A model generated the notes under the pieces. The model was given only the letters and a program-made list of their open reading frames with translations, made no database searches and was not told the origin of the DNA. The position numbers and the translations under genes are program-made. From Andreprevotia chitinilytica DSM 18519 (GTDB lineage Bacteria > Pseudomonadota > Gammaproteobacteria > Burkholderiales > Chitinibacteraceae), in assembly GCF_000711875.1 (NCBI RefSeq), contig NZ_JONM01000022.1, forward strand, positions 1 through 64,000: DNA of 64,000 bases. Reading direction: 5' to 3'. Positions 37,418 through 45,911 of the stretch are shown here, in pieces; positions within the stretch are counted from its first letter, which is position 1; every line of letters starts with the position of its first letter.

Positions 37418-37462
37418 CAGGATGGGTATTGCTGGTGCTCAACCTAGCCTACGGGCTGGGGT
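37418..37462. repeat. Family C dispersed repeat (GCAGGATGGG type)
   Basis: CGCAGGATGGGTATTGC with a degenerate inverted partner, between tssA and the next gene. A fuller copy lies at 45818-45905. Similar GGATGGGTT-type repeats are common in beta-proteobacterial intergenic DNA. Confidence 0.55.
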
Positions 37463-37484
37463 GAATTGAAATCAGGATGTCGAA

Positions 37485-38675
37485 ATGAAGCAAAGTCAGG
37501 AAAAGCTGGATAAGTGGGCGGTCAAGTCACTCTTGCGCAGGGAGGCCATGATGCGGCCGCCGCGGCAGTGGACCAAGGCTGGCAAGAGCCCCAGCGCGCA
37601 GATGCAGTCCATGCCGCAAAAACTGCAATTGCGCCAGACGCTCATTACCGAGTTTGGCTCCGTTGCCAAAGTGGTGCGCGCGCGGCCCTTCGGCAAGCCG
37701 GTCATTCCTTTGCCCAAGTCGGGTTTCAGCAGCTATCAGCCGACGCTGGAGCAATGGAAGGCCCATCGCTTCGGCGCAAAAGCGCTCAAGAACACGCTGA
37801 ACGCGAAGAACCCAAAGGTATCGAAGGGCGAGTTCGACAAGAAGGGGATTTACTCCCGCTGGCGCATGCCGCAGCGCAAGCACAAGTTTGGGGGTTCCGG
37901 CCTGGACGAAATGACGCGCACCGCCTTTGCCAGGGATACGCTGGCTGCCTTGCACAAGGCGGCCATTCCCGGCCTGAGCCTGATCAAGTCGGCCCAACTC
38001 CTCTCGATGAACCGGGGCAATACCGACGCGCTGGTCTGGTACAAGGGCAATGAAATCGGCGGCCATCCGGGCGGGCTGCGTGAAGCGCCGAATTCCGACA
38101 AGGGCGTGACACACGGGCATGGCAGCCTGGACAACGCGCGTGCCAAGGCCGCCAAGACCGAATTCCAGCAGCTGCTGCCCAATCTCCAAAAAGCCCGTCC
38201 TGGCGATGTCTACAACGCGATTGGCCGCGTGAACATGCGCACCGAGGTGGAAACCGTCGCCCATATGTCGATGCAGTACCAGGAAACCATGACCAAGCCG
38301 CGGCCGTCGCCCAAATCGGTCTATCACGCGCAATTTGGCGATCTGTCGAATAAAGGTAATTTCGAGCAGATGGCCCGGTATATGCACAACCACCGCGAAA
38401 AGCAGAAATGGGATACCGCCGGCAAGCTGATGCGGCATGACTTGCAAGGGCATGTCCCGCAGGTGATGCAGGATTATCTGAAGCGGGCCAAGGGCGACCA
38501 CCATCTGGCCCGGCAGATGTTCCAGCACGCTGCGACCCGACAGGTTAAGCCGGAGACGCGGGTCAATTCGGCCAATACCTCGCAGGCCGAGCACGTGCCA
38601 AACACCACCACCTTGCGCGATGCGCCCAAGCGCAACCGTGCGCTCAGCCTGCCGCGCATCTCGTTCCAGAAATGA
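37485..38675 (+). CDS. Unknown basic protein behind tssA, candidate T6SS cargo
   Basis: A 396-residue soluble protein rich in Lys, Arg, Gln and Met, with no signal peptide, membrane span or family I recognise. Seen in it: 'MTRTAFARDTLAALHKAAIPGLSLIKSAQ', a His-rich 'KGVTHGHGSLDNARAKAA' stretch and a basic C-terminus. It starts 82 bases behind tssA and overlaps the next gene by four bases (ATGA), so it belongs to the T6SS transcript. Position and composition suggest cargo; no catalytic motif can be named. Confidence 0.6.
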   Translation: MKQSQEKLDKWAVKSLLRREAMMRPPRQWTKAGKSPSAQMQSMPQKLQLRQTLITEFGSVAKVVRARPFGKPVIPLPKSGFSSYQPTLEQWKAHRFGAKALKNTLNAKNPKVSKGEFDKKGIYSRWRMPQRKHKFGGSGLDEMTRTAFARDTLAALHKAAIPGLSLIKSAQLLSMNRGNTDALVWYKGNEIGGHPGGLREAPNSDKGVTHGHGSLDNARAKAAKTEFQQLLPNLQKARPGDVYNAIGRVNMRTEVETVAHMSMQYQETMTKPRPSPKSVYHAQFGDLSNKGNFEQMARYMHNHREKQKWDTAGKLMRHDLQGHVPQVMQDYLKRAKGDHHLARQMFQHAATRQVKPETRVNSANTSQAEHVPNTTTLRDAPKRNRALSLPRISFQK

Positions 38676-40828
38676 CGACCGGGTTTGAACAACGGCTTGA
38701 ACAGGGGGAGTCGCGCATGGATTGCATCGATGATCGGCTGCAACAGGTACAGGCGCGTTTAGCTGCGGTCGCGGTCGAGTTGGCCGCGCCTGCCATCGCG
38801 GATGAACTGGCCTCGCCCCGCCTGGTCGATGCCTGGGCGGATGCCATCGTGGCCGCTTGGCTGGCGGCGGAAGCAGCCGGCGGCATCGACCTGACCTTGC
38901 CGCTACAGCTAGTCGATCTCGCTCCTGGTCGTGGCCGCTTGGCAGCACAACTGTTGCCGCGCCTGAACGACAAGCTGGCCGCCATCGGGCGCGGGCATTG
39001 GCAATGGCGTTACCTGGCATGTGCCGGGCAGTTGGATGAGGTGGACATCCATCCCGGCAATCCACTCACCGTGTTGGCACTGGGCGCATTCGGCTGCCAT
39101 GCCCCGATGGTGTACGGCATCCATTATGGCAAGTTGCTGGATTGCCAGATTCGCAACATGCCGACGGAAGAGGCGGGCGTTTACGAATTGGCGTTCGATT
39201 GGCTGCCCGCCGAGCTGACCACCGCGCCAAGCGCCGCCTTGCTCGACGACTACCGCATCCAGCTCAACAGCGCGGCGGTCTCCATCCCGGAGCAGGCGCT
39301 GACGCAGCTCGATGTGCTTGCCGAGCGATCCGGCGGTCGCTACCTGTTGCTGGCGGCGGACTACGGCGTGACCGAACTGCGCGATATCCGGCTAGGCGCG
39401 CTGAGCCTGCCGGCAAGCTGGACAGTCGGTCAGGACGGGCTGCCGGTGAATTTCCACGCGCTCACTCGCTGGCAACAGCAGCAGGGCGCACTAGTGATCA
39501 ACCGGCAGGACGAGTGCGGCGGGCTGACGCTGCACGTGGCGTGGCGGGATGACCTGCATCCGGCCGCCATTGCCGTCGATGCGCTGGCGGATCGACTGGC
39601 TACCGCCCACCCGGCCGATCACGCCGCCATGCTGGAAGCCGCGCAGAACATGCCGCCCAGCCTGGCGTTGTTGCGCGCCAGCCAGCACGACCCCTATGTG
39701 TTCTCCCGCATGCTGCCGGCGCTGCTGGAGCAACTGCCCGACGCGGATCGTGCTGCATGGTGGGCCGCGCTGGATACGGTCTGGCGGCATGCTGTCGCGC
39801 TACCGGTGGATACCAACTTTGCCATCGAGCTGGCATGGCTGGCGGGGGCGCTGGATCACTACGCGCTGGCACGTGCAGTGCTGACTGCAATGCTGGAGGT
39901 TGAGCCGGGGCATGGGGATGCCGTGTACTGGCTGGCCGAGATTGAAGCGCGGACGGGGCGGGCGGATGTGGCGTTGGGGGTGTTGGGGCGGATGTTGGGG
40001 TCAGAGTTGGATCAACAGGGCCGCACTCCAATTCCCCCCTTCCCTGAAGGGGGGCCAGGGGGGATTTCTGCACCATCTCAACTTGCAATGACGTCGAAAT
40101 CCCCCTCAGTCCCCCTTCGAGAAGGGGGAGGTGGCGCATCTCAACTGGATACTTCTTCTGCACATCCGTCAGCGCAGAACCTGCTTGAAACCTTGCAGAG
40201 CCGCATGGCCGATGCACCAACTCCGCCACTCCGCCGCGGCCCCCTCACCCTCGACCCCCTCCACCCCGACCACGCCCCGGCGCTATTCCACCAATACCGC
40301 GATCCGCAAATCAGCGTGATGGTGCGGCTGGATGGCTTCGAGTCACTCGCCGATGCGCAAGCGTGGATCGCCGATCTCGCAGCCACGCCGGAACGCCAGC
40401 ACTTGGCCGTCATGCACGCGGATTTCGGCTTGGTCGGCGTGCTGTGCCTGACCCGGATCGACAATGCCGCCTACTTCCACTTCTGGATCGGCGCGGATTT
40501 TCAGGGGCGGGGGTTTGGTGAGCAAGCGGCGCGGCTATTGCTGGATAGCCCGGCCGTGCAAACGCTGGATGCGCTGTTCACCTCGGCCTTTGCCGATAAC
40601 TACCGCTCGCAAAAAACGCTGGCGCGGCTGGGCTGGCTGCCCTTGCCGATCAAGGCGCTGCCGCCGGACGACGACATGCTGTTTTTCCACTATCCGTTGC
40701 AGGGTGCTCCATTGCCGGGGGCAGATGAGCAGGCGATGTTGATCGCGCAGCTGATCGCGTTTTGCAGCCAGTCCGATAGCGCATTCCGGTTTGCCGCCGA
40801 CCTGAACAAGGCGCATGCAGATGAGTAG
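38672..40828 (+). CDS. Methyltransferase-like / GNAT acetyltransferase fusion, T6SS-linked
   Basis: A 718-residue multidomain protein. The N-terminal part (about 50-150) has a Rossmann-type methyltransferase motif I ('LVDLAPGRGRLAAQLL'); a TPR-like helical pair lies at about 395-440; an in-frame family A repeat covers about 453-487; a GNAT domain covers about 515-670 with motif A 'DFQGRGFGEQAARLLL' and 'DNYRSQKTLARLGW', as in RimI/RimJ N-acetyltransferases. It overlaps both neighbours. Roles as cargo, or as an enzyme that modifies cargo before export, are both possible. The methyltransferase call is weaker than the GNAT call. Confidence 0.7.
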   Translation: MTTGFEQRLEQGESRMDCIDDRLQQVQARLAAVAVELAAPAIADELASPRLVDAWADAIVAAWLAAEAAGGIDLTLPLQLVDLAPGRGRLAAQLLPRLNDKLAAIGRGHWQWRYLACAGQLDEVDIHPGNPLTVLALGAFGCHAPMVYGIHYGKLLDCQIRNMPTEEAGVYELAFDWLPAELTTAPSAALLDDYRIQLNSAAVSIPEQALTQLDVLAERSGGRYLLLAADYGVTELRDIRLGALSLPASWTVGQDGLPVNFHALTRWQQQQGALVINRQDECGGLTLHVAWRDDLHPAAIAVDALADRLATAHPADHAAMLEAAQNMPPSLALLRASQHDPYVFSRMLPALLEQLPDADRAAWWAALDTVWRHAVALPVDTNFAIELAWLAGALDHYALARAVLTAMLEVEPGHGDAVYWLAEIEARTGRADVALGVLGRMLGSELDQQGRTPIPPFPEGGPGGISAPSQLAMTSKSPSVPLREGGGGASQLDTSSAHPSAQNLLETLQSRMADAPTPPLRRGPLTLDPLHPDHAPALFHQYRDPQISVMVRLDGFESLADAQAWIADLAATPERQHLAVMHADFGLVGVLCLTRIDNAAYFHFWIGADFQGRGFGEQAARLLLDSPAVQTLDALFTSAFADNYRSQKTLARLGWLPLPIKALPPDDDMLFFHYPLQGAPLPGADEQAMLIAQLIAFCSQSDSAFRFAADLNKAHADE
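40031..40132. repeat. Family A dispersed repeat, copy 6 (inside a gene)
   Basis: A paired copy inside the methyltransferase/GNAT gene, between its helical and GNAT regions, read as 'PPFPEGGPGGISAP' and 'TSKSPSVPLREGGGG'. It acts as an interdomain linker. Confidence 0.85.
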
Positions 40829-41660
40829 CGTTGGCTCCAAGCGCAAGCGGACGCACTCGGATGAAGATCCCAAAGACGGCAGCTACTTTGAGGCGGATCG
40901 CGAGAAGGGCAAGAAGAAGGCGCGGCCAGGCTTGCCCACGTCCATACGCAAGCAGCTTGAACGAGAGCAGAACCTGCAATTGAGTGAGGATGGCACCCAC
41001 ACGACATTCGATAGTGCCGTCAGGCCTGGTAAGAAGAACAAGCTGGATCGGAACGGCAAGGAGCGGATTCCGCAGAGTGACGATGCGCGCGGCAGACCGC
41101 GCCCGGATCTGGTGAAAAGACCGGCAATCGATCACAAGAAGCAATATGCGCTGTTCAAGCGTGCTTATTTCGAAGCCGTGAATGAAGCGCGCGAAGACGC
41201 GAAGCAGGGCAAGGAACGTCGATCCTCGGTCGACTACGCCCAAGCATTTCGCGATGCGCATGAAGACGTCAGCAATTTGCGGTTGGTGACGAAAGAAGAG
41301 CATGACAAGTACGGCAAGACACTACGGGCGGATGAGTTCACCGAGACACAAGTTGCCAAAGCCAAGCGGAAACTGCTCGAGTTTCTTCCCCGTATCAAAG
41401 CCAGCTCCAAAAGAGAAGCTGTCTTTGCCGCCAAGCGGCCGGACTGGTCGCCGCCACTGCCAGACGGCCAGCCGCCGCCGCAACCCACCGTGCGCACACG
41501 CAGCCGGACTGCGGCCTCTGAGTCTCCCGAGTTCACGGCATTGGCTGATACCGGCCGCCGTGGCCGCAAGTCGAGCGGCGGCTCTACTTCCGGTTCTTCT
41601 TCTGGCTCAAGTTCTTCCCGTTCAGGCTCGAACGTCGGGCGCAAGAAAGGGGGCCAGTGA
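40815..41660 (+). CDS. Unknown highly charged protein, candidate T6SS cargo
   Basis: A 281-residue, Lys/Arg/Asp-rich protein with a basic cluster near the N-terminus ('GSKRKRTHSDED', like a nuclear-localisation signal) and a Ser/Gly-rich C-terminus from about residue 240. The middle holds a helical 'YALFKRAYFEAVNEAREDAKQ' segment. No signal peptide or known domain. It overlaps the GNAT fusion by 14 bases. Start at ATG 40815 or 40821. The eukaryote-like composition is seen; a host-directed role is only inferred. Confidence 0.6.
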   Translation: MQMSSVGSKRKRTHSDEDPKDGSYFEADREKGKKKARPGLPTSIRKQLEREQNLQLSEDGTHTTFDSAVRPGKKNKLDRNGKERIPQSDDARGRPRPDLVKRPAIDHKKQYALFKRAYFEAVNEAREDAKQGKERRSSVDYAQAFRDAHEDVSNLRLVTKEEHDKYGKTLRADEFTETQVAKAKRKLLEFLPRIKASSKREAVFAAKRPDWSPPLPDGQPPPQPTVRTRSRTAASESPEFTALADTGRRGRKSSGGSTSGSSSGSSSSRSGSNVGRKKGGQ

Positions 41661-41768
41661 GGTAGTCATGGGCCTGATGGAAACGATTGGTAATGAAAAC
41701 AACGCGGCGGGCAGGGGGCTGCCCGCCGCGAAAAGCAGGCGAAATGTCTTTTGGCGAGGAGGATGCCA

Positions 41769-43151
41769 ATGAGTAGTCCTTTTGGTGGCGCCTTTAGTGG
41801 GTCGAGTAGTGGATCGGGCGGTGGGCACCCCGGTGGATCGAGTGGCTCGTCCGGCCCGAGCGATCATTCGTCGTATGGCCCGATGCGCAGCAAGGTGTCG
41901 CAACGCTTGCGGAGCATGGCGACGATGGCCGCGGCAGGGGGCGATGCCGCTCAGGCGATCCGCTACGACCGGGCGGCGGCGAAGCGGTCGGGCGCGGATG
42001 AGGGGACCAAGCGTCAGCGCTCGCGCTCTTACGAGCGTGATTCATCCAGCGCCAGCCTGCCGACCGCGCCGATGCCCAGTGTGGGGTTCCATTTTTCCCT
42101 GCCGCCAATGACACCGGATGGCACCGCGTCGACGAGTTCAGCGCCATCGATTGCGCCACCGCCGTTTTCTCCGGACAAGGTGACCGGCACCACGCTGGGC
42201 ACCGATGTGCTGTCGATGAGGGAGATGGTGCGGCCCGCGCTGAAATTCGCTCATCCAGAACTGCAGAAGCGCCCGCAGCCCGGCACCGGGCTGAAGTACC
42301 ACGACTTTTCCACCAAGTCGTTTCCCAGTCTCGACGACTACAACCGCTATGCCAGCGAGACCGGCCTGAGTGTGGATTCGGGCGTATCGCGCCAATGGCA
42401 AGCCACCGATACGGCGCGGCCGGTGGCACTGTCGCGGCGCGGCTCGGTCAGCAGTTTCACGATGAATCAGGATGGCAGCGTGAATAGCTTTCGCTTCCAT
42501 TCGCTGCCGACGACCGAAGCACTGCGCAGCGGTGCGGGGAGCTCGGACGAGTTTCATCAGGCGTATGAAGCATCGTCCCAGCGCGTGCAGACCAAGACCA
42601 AGAACTCGGTCGGCAACGATGAAACCGTCAACGCGGTCTTGGCCGACCACGCCAAGATCGGCTTTGGCCCGAGCGGTTTCGAGGCCACCCGCATGACGCA
42701 CGGGGTCGGGTTCTCCGGCAAGGGCATCGACCGCGACCACACCGGCGAGGCTGCGCCGCTGTATGAGCCAGGCGTGAAGCAGGCCAAGCGTGATCACAAG
42801 AAGGGCACGCCCACCCAGACGTTTCACTCCGAACCGATGATGCACACCGCCGACAAGCTGGTGCGCGAGGAGCAGCAGTGGCCAACGCTGGGCGAAGACC
42901 GCGGCATGGTGTCGATGGTGACCAGCTTCCCCAATCAGGTCTGCTTCAACTGCGGCCGCATGTTCAATCACGAAACACCGCAAGACAGCGTGACGTCGGG
43001 CATGTCCGGCATCGAGTTCGGCGGCCAGCACCCCGGCCCCATGCCGACCAAAGCACGCAATAGCTCGGCCGTTAAATCCACGCCGTTTGCCACGCTGAAC
43101 CCCGAAGCGAGCAACAAGCGTGAGGTGAAGGCGATTCATGACTGGAAGTGA
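41769..43151 (+). CDS. Putative cytidine-deaminase-fold protein, candidate T6SS effector
   Basis: A 460-residue protein. Residues 1-130 are Gly/Ser/Pro-rich and probably unstructured. Near the C-terminus H353-S-E355 and, 37 residues further, C392-x-x-C395 ('VCFNCGRM') reproduce the HxE...CxxC layout of zinc-dependent deaminases: His and two Cys bind zinc and Glu shuttles protons. The hydrophobic 'VSMVTSF' strand before the Cys pair fits the fold. Many polymorphic bacterial toxins use this fold to deaminate nucleic acids or nucleotides. The proline usual before CxxC is absent, so it would be a divergent family. The ATG at 41769 has AGGAGG upstream. Confidence 0.6.
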   Translation: MSSPFGGAFSGSSSGSGGGHPGGSSGSSGPSDHSSYGPMRSKVSQRLRSMATMAAAGGDAAQAIRYDRAAAKRSGADEGTKRQRSRSYERDSSSASLPTAPMPSVGFHFSLPPMTPDGTASTSSAPSIAPPPFSPDKVTGTTLGTDVLSMREMVRPALKFAHPELQKRPQPGTGLKYHDFSTKSFPSLDDYNRYASETGLSVDSGVSRQWQATDTARPVALSRRGSVSSFTMNQDGSVNSFRFHSLPTTEALRSGAGSSDEFHQAYEASSQRVQTKTKNSVGNDETVNAVLADHAKIGFGPSGFEATRMTHGVGFSGKGIDRDHTGEAAPLYEPGVKQAKRDHKKGTPTQTFHSEPMMHTADKLVREEQQWPTLGEDRGMVSMVTSFPNQVCFNCGRMFNHETPQDSVTSGMSGIEFGGQHPGPMPTKARNSSAVKSTPFATLNPEASNKREVKAIHDWK

Positions 43152-43205
43152 TGAGCGGCAACCCTTTTTTCCTGTGCGCGCAGATCACTCACTGCAGGAC
43201 ACCAA

Positions 43206-43949
43206 ATGGATTCATCACAACGCAATCAGACGGCCACTTCGCCGTTCCCCGGCAGCCCACAAGTGCGCCGCTCTCCCCGCAATACCGAAGCGCCGCCGAT
43301 GGTGAACAACAGCAGCATCTTCCAACCCGTGATGGTCAACCTGGAGGAGATCTCCAAGAGCAAGAGCGGCTTGTCCAAGCTGGGTGCCGCCCAGACGAAG
43401 ACCAAGAAAGAGATCTCGAAATACGTGCCGCACCGGCTGAGTGAAAGCGATGCCAAGCCACTGCTGGATCACTTCGAGAAGGCGGATATCAAGCGCAAGC
43501 ACGGCAAGAGCTATGTCGCCGATACACCGGATGGCACCAGGGATCGGCCGTTGTCGGTCTTCGGCGTTGCCGAGGATGTGCAGCACGATCGGGATACGAC
43601 GCCAGCCACGCGCAAGAAAAGCAAGAACGAGGATTCATCGCACGGCTTTCCGCAGAGCCAGATCGCCAATGCGTTCGAAGCAGACATGGTCAAGCGGATG
43701 TTCTCGGAGAACTACATCGGCAATCAGGGGACGACCAAGGCGATCGAGGATCACATGGCCTCGATGCCAAGCGACGACAAAAGGAGTGGCCACATCGCCA
43801 AGATCAAGATGGGCACCTATCAGCCCGGCGATAGCAGCCAGTCGGTCACCACGATGCAGGATGCGGTGCTCAAGCGCAGCAACTCCGGCAACCACATCGA
43901 TGTGCTGTTTGCCCTCCAGCACAACAACGCGGACGTCGATCGAAAGTGA
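43206..43949 (+). CDS. Unknown charged protein in the effector-like gene run
   Basis: A 247-residue protein without signal peptide. The N-terminal 40 residues are Ser/Pro/Asn/Gln-rich; the rest is charged ('RKKSKNEDSS') with a helical 'ANAFEADMVKRMFSENYIG' segment. It follows the deaminase-like gene by 54 bases. It could be an immunity protein, chaperone or second cargo; no motif decides between these. Confidence 0.55.
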   Translation: MDSSQRNQTATSPFPGSPQVRRSPRNTEAPPMVNNSSIFQPVMVNLEEISKSKSGLSKLGAAQTKTKKEISKYVPHRLSESDAKPLLDHFEKADIKRKHGKSYVADTPDGTRDRPLSVFGVAEDVQHDRDTTPATRKKSKNEDSSHGFPQSQIANAFEADMVKRMFSENYIGNQGTTKAIEDHMASMPSDDKRSGHIAKIKMGTYQPGDSSQSVTTMQDAVLKRSNSGNHIDVLFALQHNNADVDRK

Positions 43950-44058
43950 GTCCGGGCCGGCGGGCGCATGACCGCGTCTGCGCAGGGCATTTTTTTCAAC
44001 ACACCGTGCAACCTTGCGTGGCCATACGACATGGTGATGTAACAAGCAGGAGGATGTG

Positions 44059-45087
44059 ATGAGTTCATCAGAAGAAAAGAAACGCACCGAACACGCAACG
44101 AAGGACAACAGCAGCGGGCCGCGCAAGACGGTGAAGTTCAACTTGCAGCAGCCCCAGTCGACGCCGCGTGCCAACAGCAACGCCAGCCATAGCCCGACGC
44201 ACAGTCCGCCGCTGCAGAGCAGTTCGCCCAGCAACCAGCTCAGCCCGATGATGAGCAGCTCGAGCCAGCATTCACCGCCGCTGCAAAGCATGTCGAGCAC
44301 GAGCATCAGCTCGATGCAGCCGCTGAATCTCAATGCGAATCCGTCGCTCGAGCCCAGCTCGATGCTGAGCAGCAGCTCAAGCCAGATCAGCAAGCCGAAA
44401 ACGCTCTCGTCCAGCAGCCTGATGCCGCCGCCGCCCCCCAAGGCCAGCAGCCTGTTCATGAGCAGCAACGCCAATCGGCCCATGCGCAGCCTGCTGCCGA
44501 CCTCCAATCTGCGGGCGCAGTCCAGCCAGTTCATGCAGCCGATGCAGCAAGAGTCGCTGCAGCCGCAACTACAGCCGCAAGCGCCGAAGCTCACCCCGGA
44601 TGAAATGATGACGGCGGCACGCAGCCTGACTTCCGCGATGCATAACACGGCGAAGACCGACAAGGAATTCAACAACTTCGTCATCAAGGGCAGCACCGCC
44701 ATGATGGTGCATGGCGTGAATGTGCAGCCGGGGGATATCGACATGCTGGTCGGCAGCATTCCGCACGCGGCGCGGGCCGCCAAGGAGATGGGCTACAAAG
44801 CGCAGCCTACGGCCATGAAGATGCGCGTGGAGCAGGAAAAGTCATTGCCGCAAGTGGATATGCTGCACGCCGAAGACTGGGGCGAGATGCAGAACCTGCA
44901 AGACGGCCGGATGATGTACGGGGTGCGGGTGCGCTCACGCGAGGCGCTGCTCAAGGATTTGCGCAACGACAAGCGCCCCGAAAAAAGCGCCCGCAACCGG
45001 AACGCGATCCAGACACTGGAGACGCAGGCCGAACGCGAAAAACACATGCAGATCGTGCCCTACGTCAAACCGCCCAATGAGAAATGA
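44059..45087 (+). CDS. Putative nucleotidyltransferase, candidate T6SS effector
   Basis: A 342-residue protein in two parts. Residues 1 to about 178 are Ser/Pro/Gln/Met-rich low complexity. The C-terminal domain has the polymerase-beta-type nucleotidyltransferase signature: 'IKGSTAMMVHG' (G211, S212), D226-I-D228 in 'PGDIDMLV', and a third acid D267 in 'QVDMLHA'. The layout resembles AbiEii/MNT-type enzymes that add nucleotides to tRNA, protein or small molecules. No sensor of antibiotic or tRNA substrate is visible. AGGAGG precedes the ATG. A disordered leader on a small NTase domain, in a T6SS locus, suggests an exported enzyme. Confidence 0.6.
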   Translation: MSSSEEKKRTEHATKDNSSGPRKTVKFNLQQPQSTPRANSNASHSPTHSPPLQSSSPSNQLSPMMSSSSQHSPPLQSMSSTSISSMQPLNLNANPSLEPSSMLSSSSSQISKPKTLSSSSLMPPPPPKASSLFMSSNANRPMRSLLPTSNLRAQSSQFMQPMQQESLQPQLQPQAPKLTPDEMMTAARSLTSAMHNTAKTDKEFNNFVIKGSTAMMVHGVNVQPGDIDMLVGSIPHAARAAKEMGYKAQPTAMKMRVEQEKSLPQVDMLHAEDWGEMQNLQDGRMMYGVRVRSREALLKDLRNDKRPEKSARNRNAIQTLETQAEREKHMQIVPYVKPPNEK

Positions 45088-45105
45088 CCCCGGCTAGAAC
45101 AGAGC

Positions 45106-45432
45106 CTAGAACCGCAGCTTGACGCCGATGCGCGGGCTACCGGTGACGTCCGGTTGCCGGGGGTAGGCCTCCGGCACCTGCAGCTGCTCCGTTTCATGCA
45201 CCGACAATTCGTGCGAAAGAATCGTCTGTACGCGCACCGGTAGCGGCTCGTTGATGGTTTCCAGTTCCTGATGGCGCGGCGAGTAGGGGTTCTGGCCCCA
45301 TTGGCGTAATGCCTCGGCACGGCGGTCGGGCTCTTCCGGCGACGACACGGCCAGAACCGGGCGCGATTCGCCATTGATCCGCTTCACGGTCACACGGCGG
45401 CCCAGGTAGTACAGCAGTTCAGCAGGATTCAT
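45106..45432 (-). CDS. Unknown small protein, convergent to the effector-like genes
   Basis: A 108-residue frame in the opposite direction, ending 19 bases from the nucleotidyltransferase gene. Basic N-terminal half ('YYLGRRVTVKRINGESRPVLAV', beta-rich), then 'PVRVQTILSHELSVHETEQ'. There is no recognised family and no strong ribosome binding site, so it is less sure than its neighbours. Confidence 0.45.
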   Translation of the reverse strand: MNPAELLYYLGRRVTVKRINGESRPVLAVSSPEEPDRRAEALRQWGQNPYSPRHQELETINEPLPVRVQTILSHELSVHETEQLQVPEAYPRQPDVTGSPRIGVKLRF

Positions 45433-45513
45433 GACGGATGAATGATCAGGACGATGCTGGCAGTATTGGCGGGCACCGACCGGTGCGCAAGGCGAGACGG
45501 AGAGACGCAGAGG

Positions 45514-45792
45514 ATGGCAAGAATCTATCAGGCCGCCACCATGGGCGAGGCGCATATCCGCGTCGCCATCGTCACGGACCGCGGACGGGCGGATTTGCTG
45601 GTGCACCGGGTAGCCAGCTACGGCATGGCACACGGCGATGCCCGTTGGTACATCACCCGCGACAAGCAATCCGCCACCGCCTGGGTGTACTTCACCAGCC
45701 CCGGCTTTGCGCAGGTATCGATCTGTTTTGTGGATAGCTATGGCGAAGCCGGCTGGCAGAAACCAAACCCGCACAAGGGGCGTTTCGGCTGA
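45514..45792 (+). CDS. DUF6150 family protein
   Basis: A 92-residue protein with the family line 'ADLLVHRVASYGMAHGDARW' and 'ICFVDSYGEAGWQ', which I recognise as DUF6150, function unknown. The ATG at 45514 follows an AGAGG site and starts the conserved 'MARIYQ'; the frame continues upstream only weakly. Probably a small cytoplasmic beta-rich protein. Confidence 0.75.
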   Translation: MARIYQAATMGEAHIRVAIVTDRGRADLLVHRVASYGMAHGDARWYITRDKQSATAWVYFTSPGFAQVSICFVDSYGEAGWQKPNPHKGRFG

Positions 45793-45817
45793 GCGCCGGT
45801 TCAACGGAAAACGCGCA

Positions 45818-45905
45818 TTTGCAGGATGGGCTGAACACGCAGCGATACCCATGCGGCTTCGTTGAACGTGAGCGATGGGTATCGCAAGCTCAACCCATCC
45901 TGCGC
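45818..45905. repeat. Family C dispersed repeat, full copy
   Basis: GCAGGATGGGCTGAAC at one end and its inverted partner AGCTCAACCCATCCTGCG at the other, with CGATACCCAT and GATGGGTATCG nested inside: a long imperfect hairpin between two convergent genes, where it may help termination. Confidence 0.75.
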
Positions 45906-45911
45906 ATTTGC

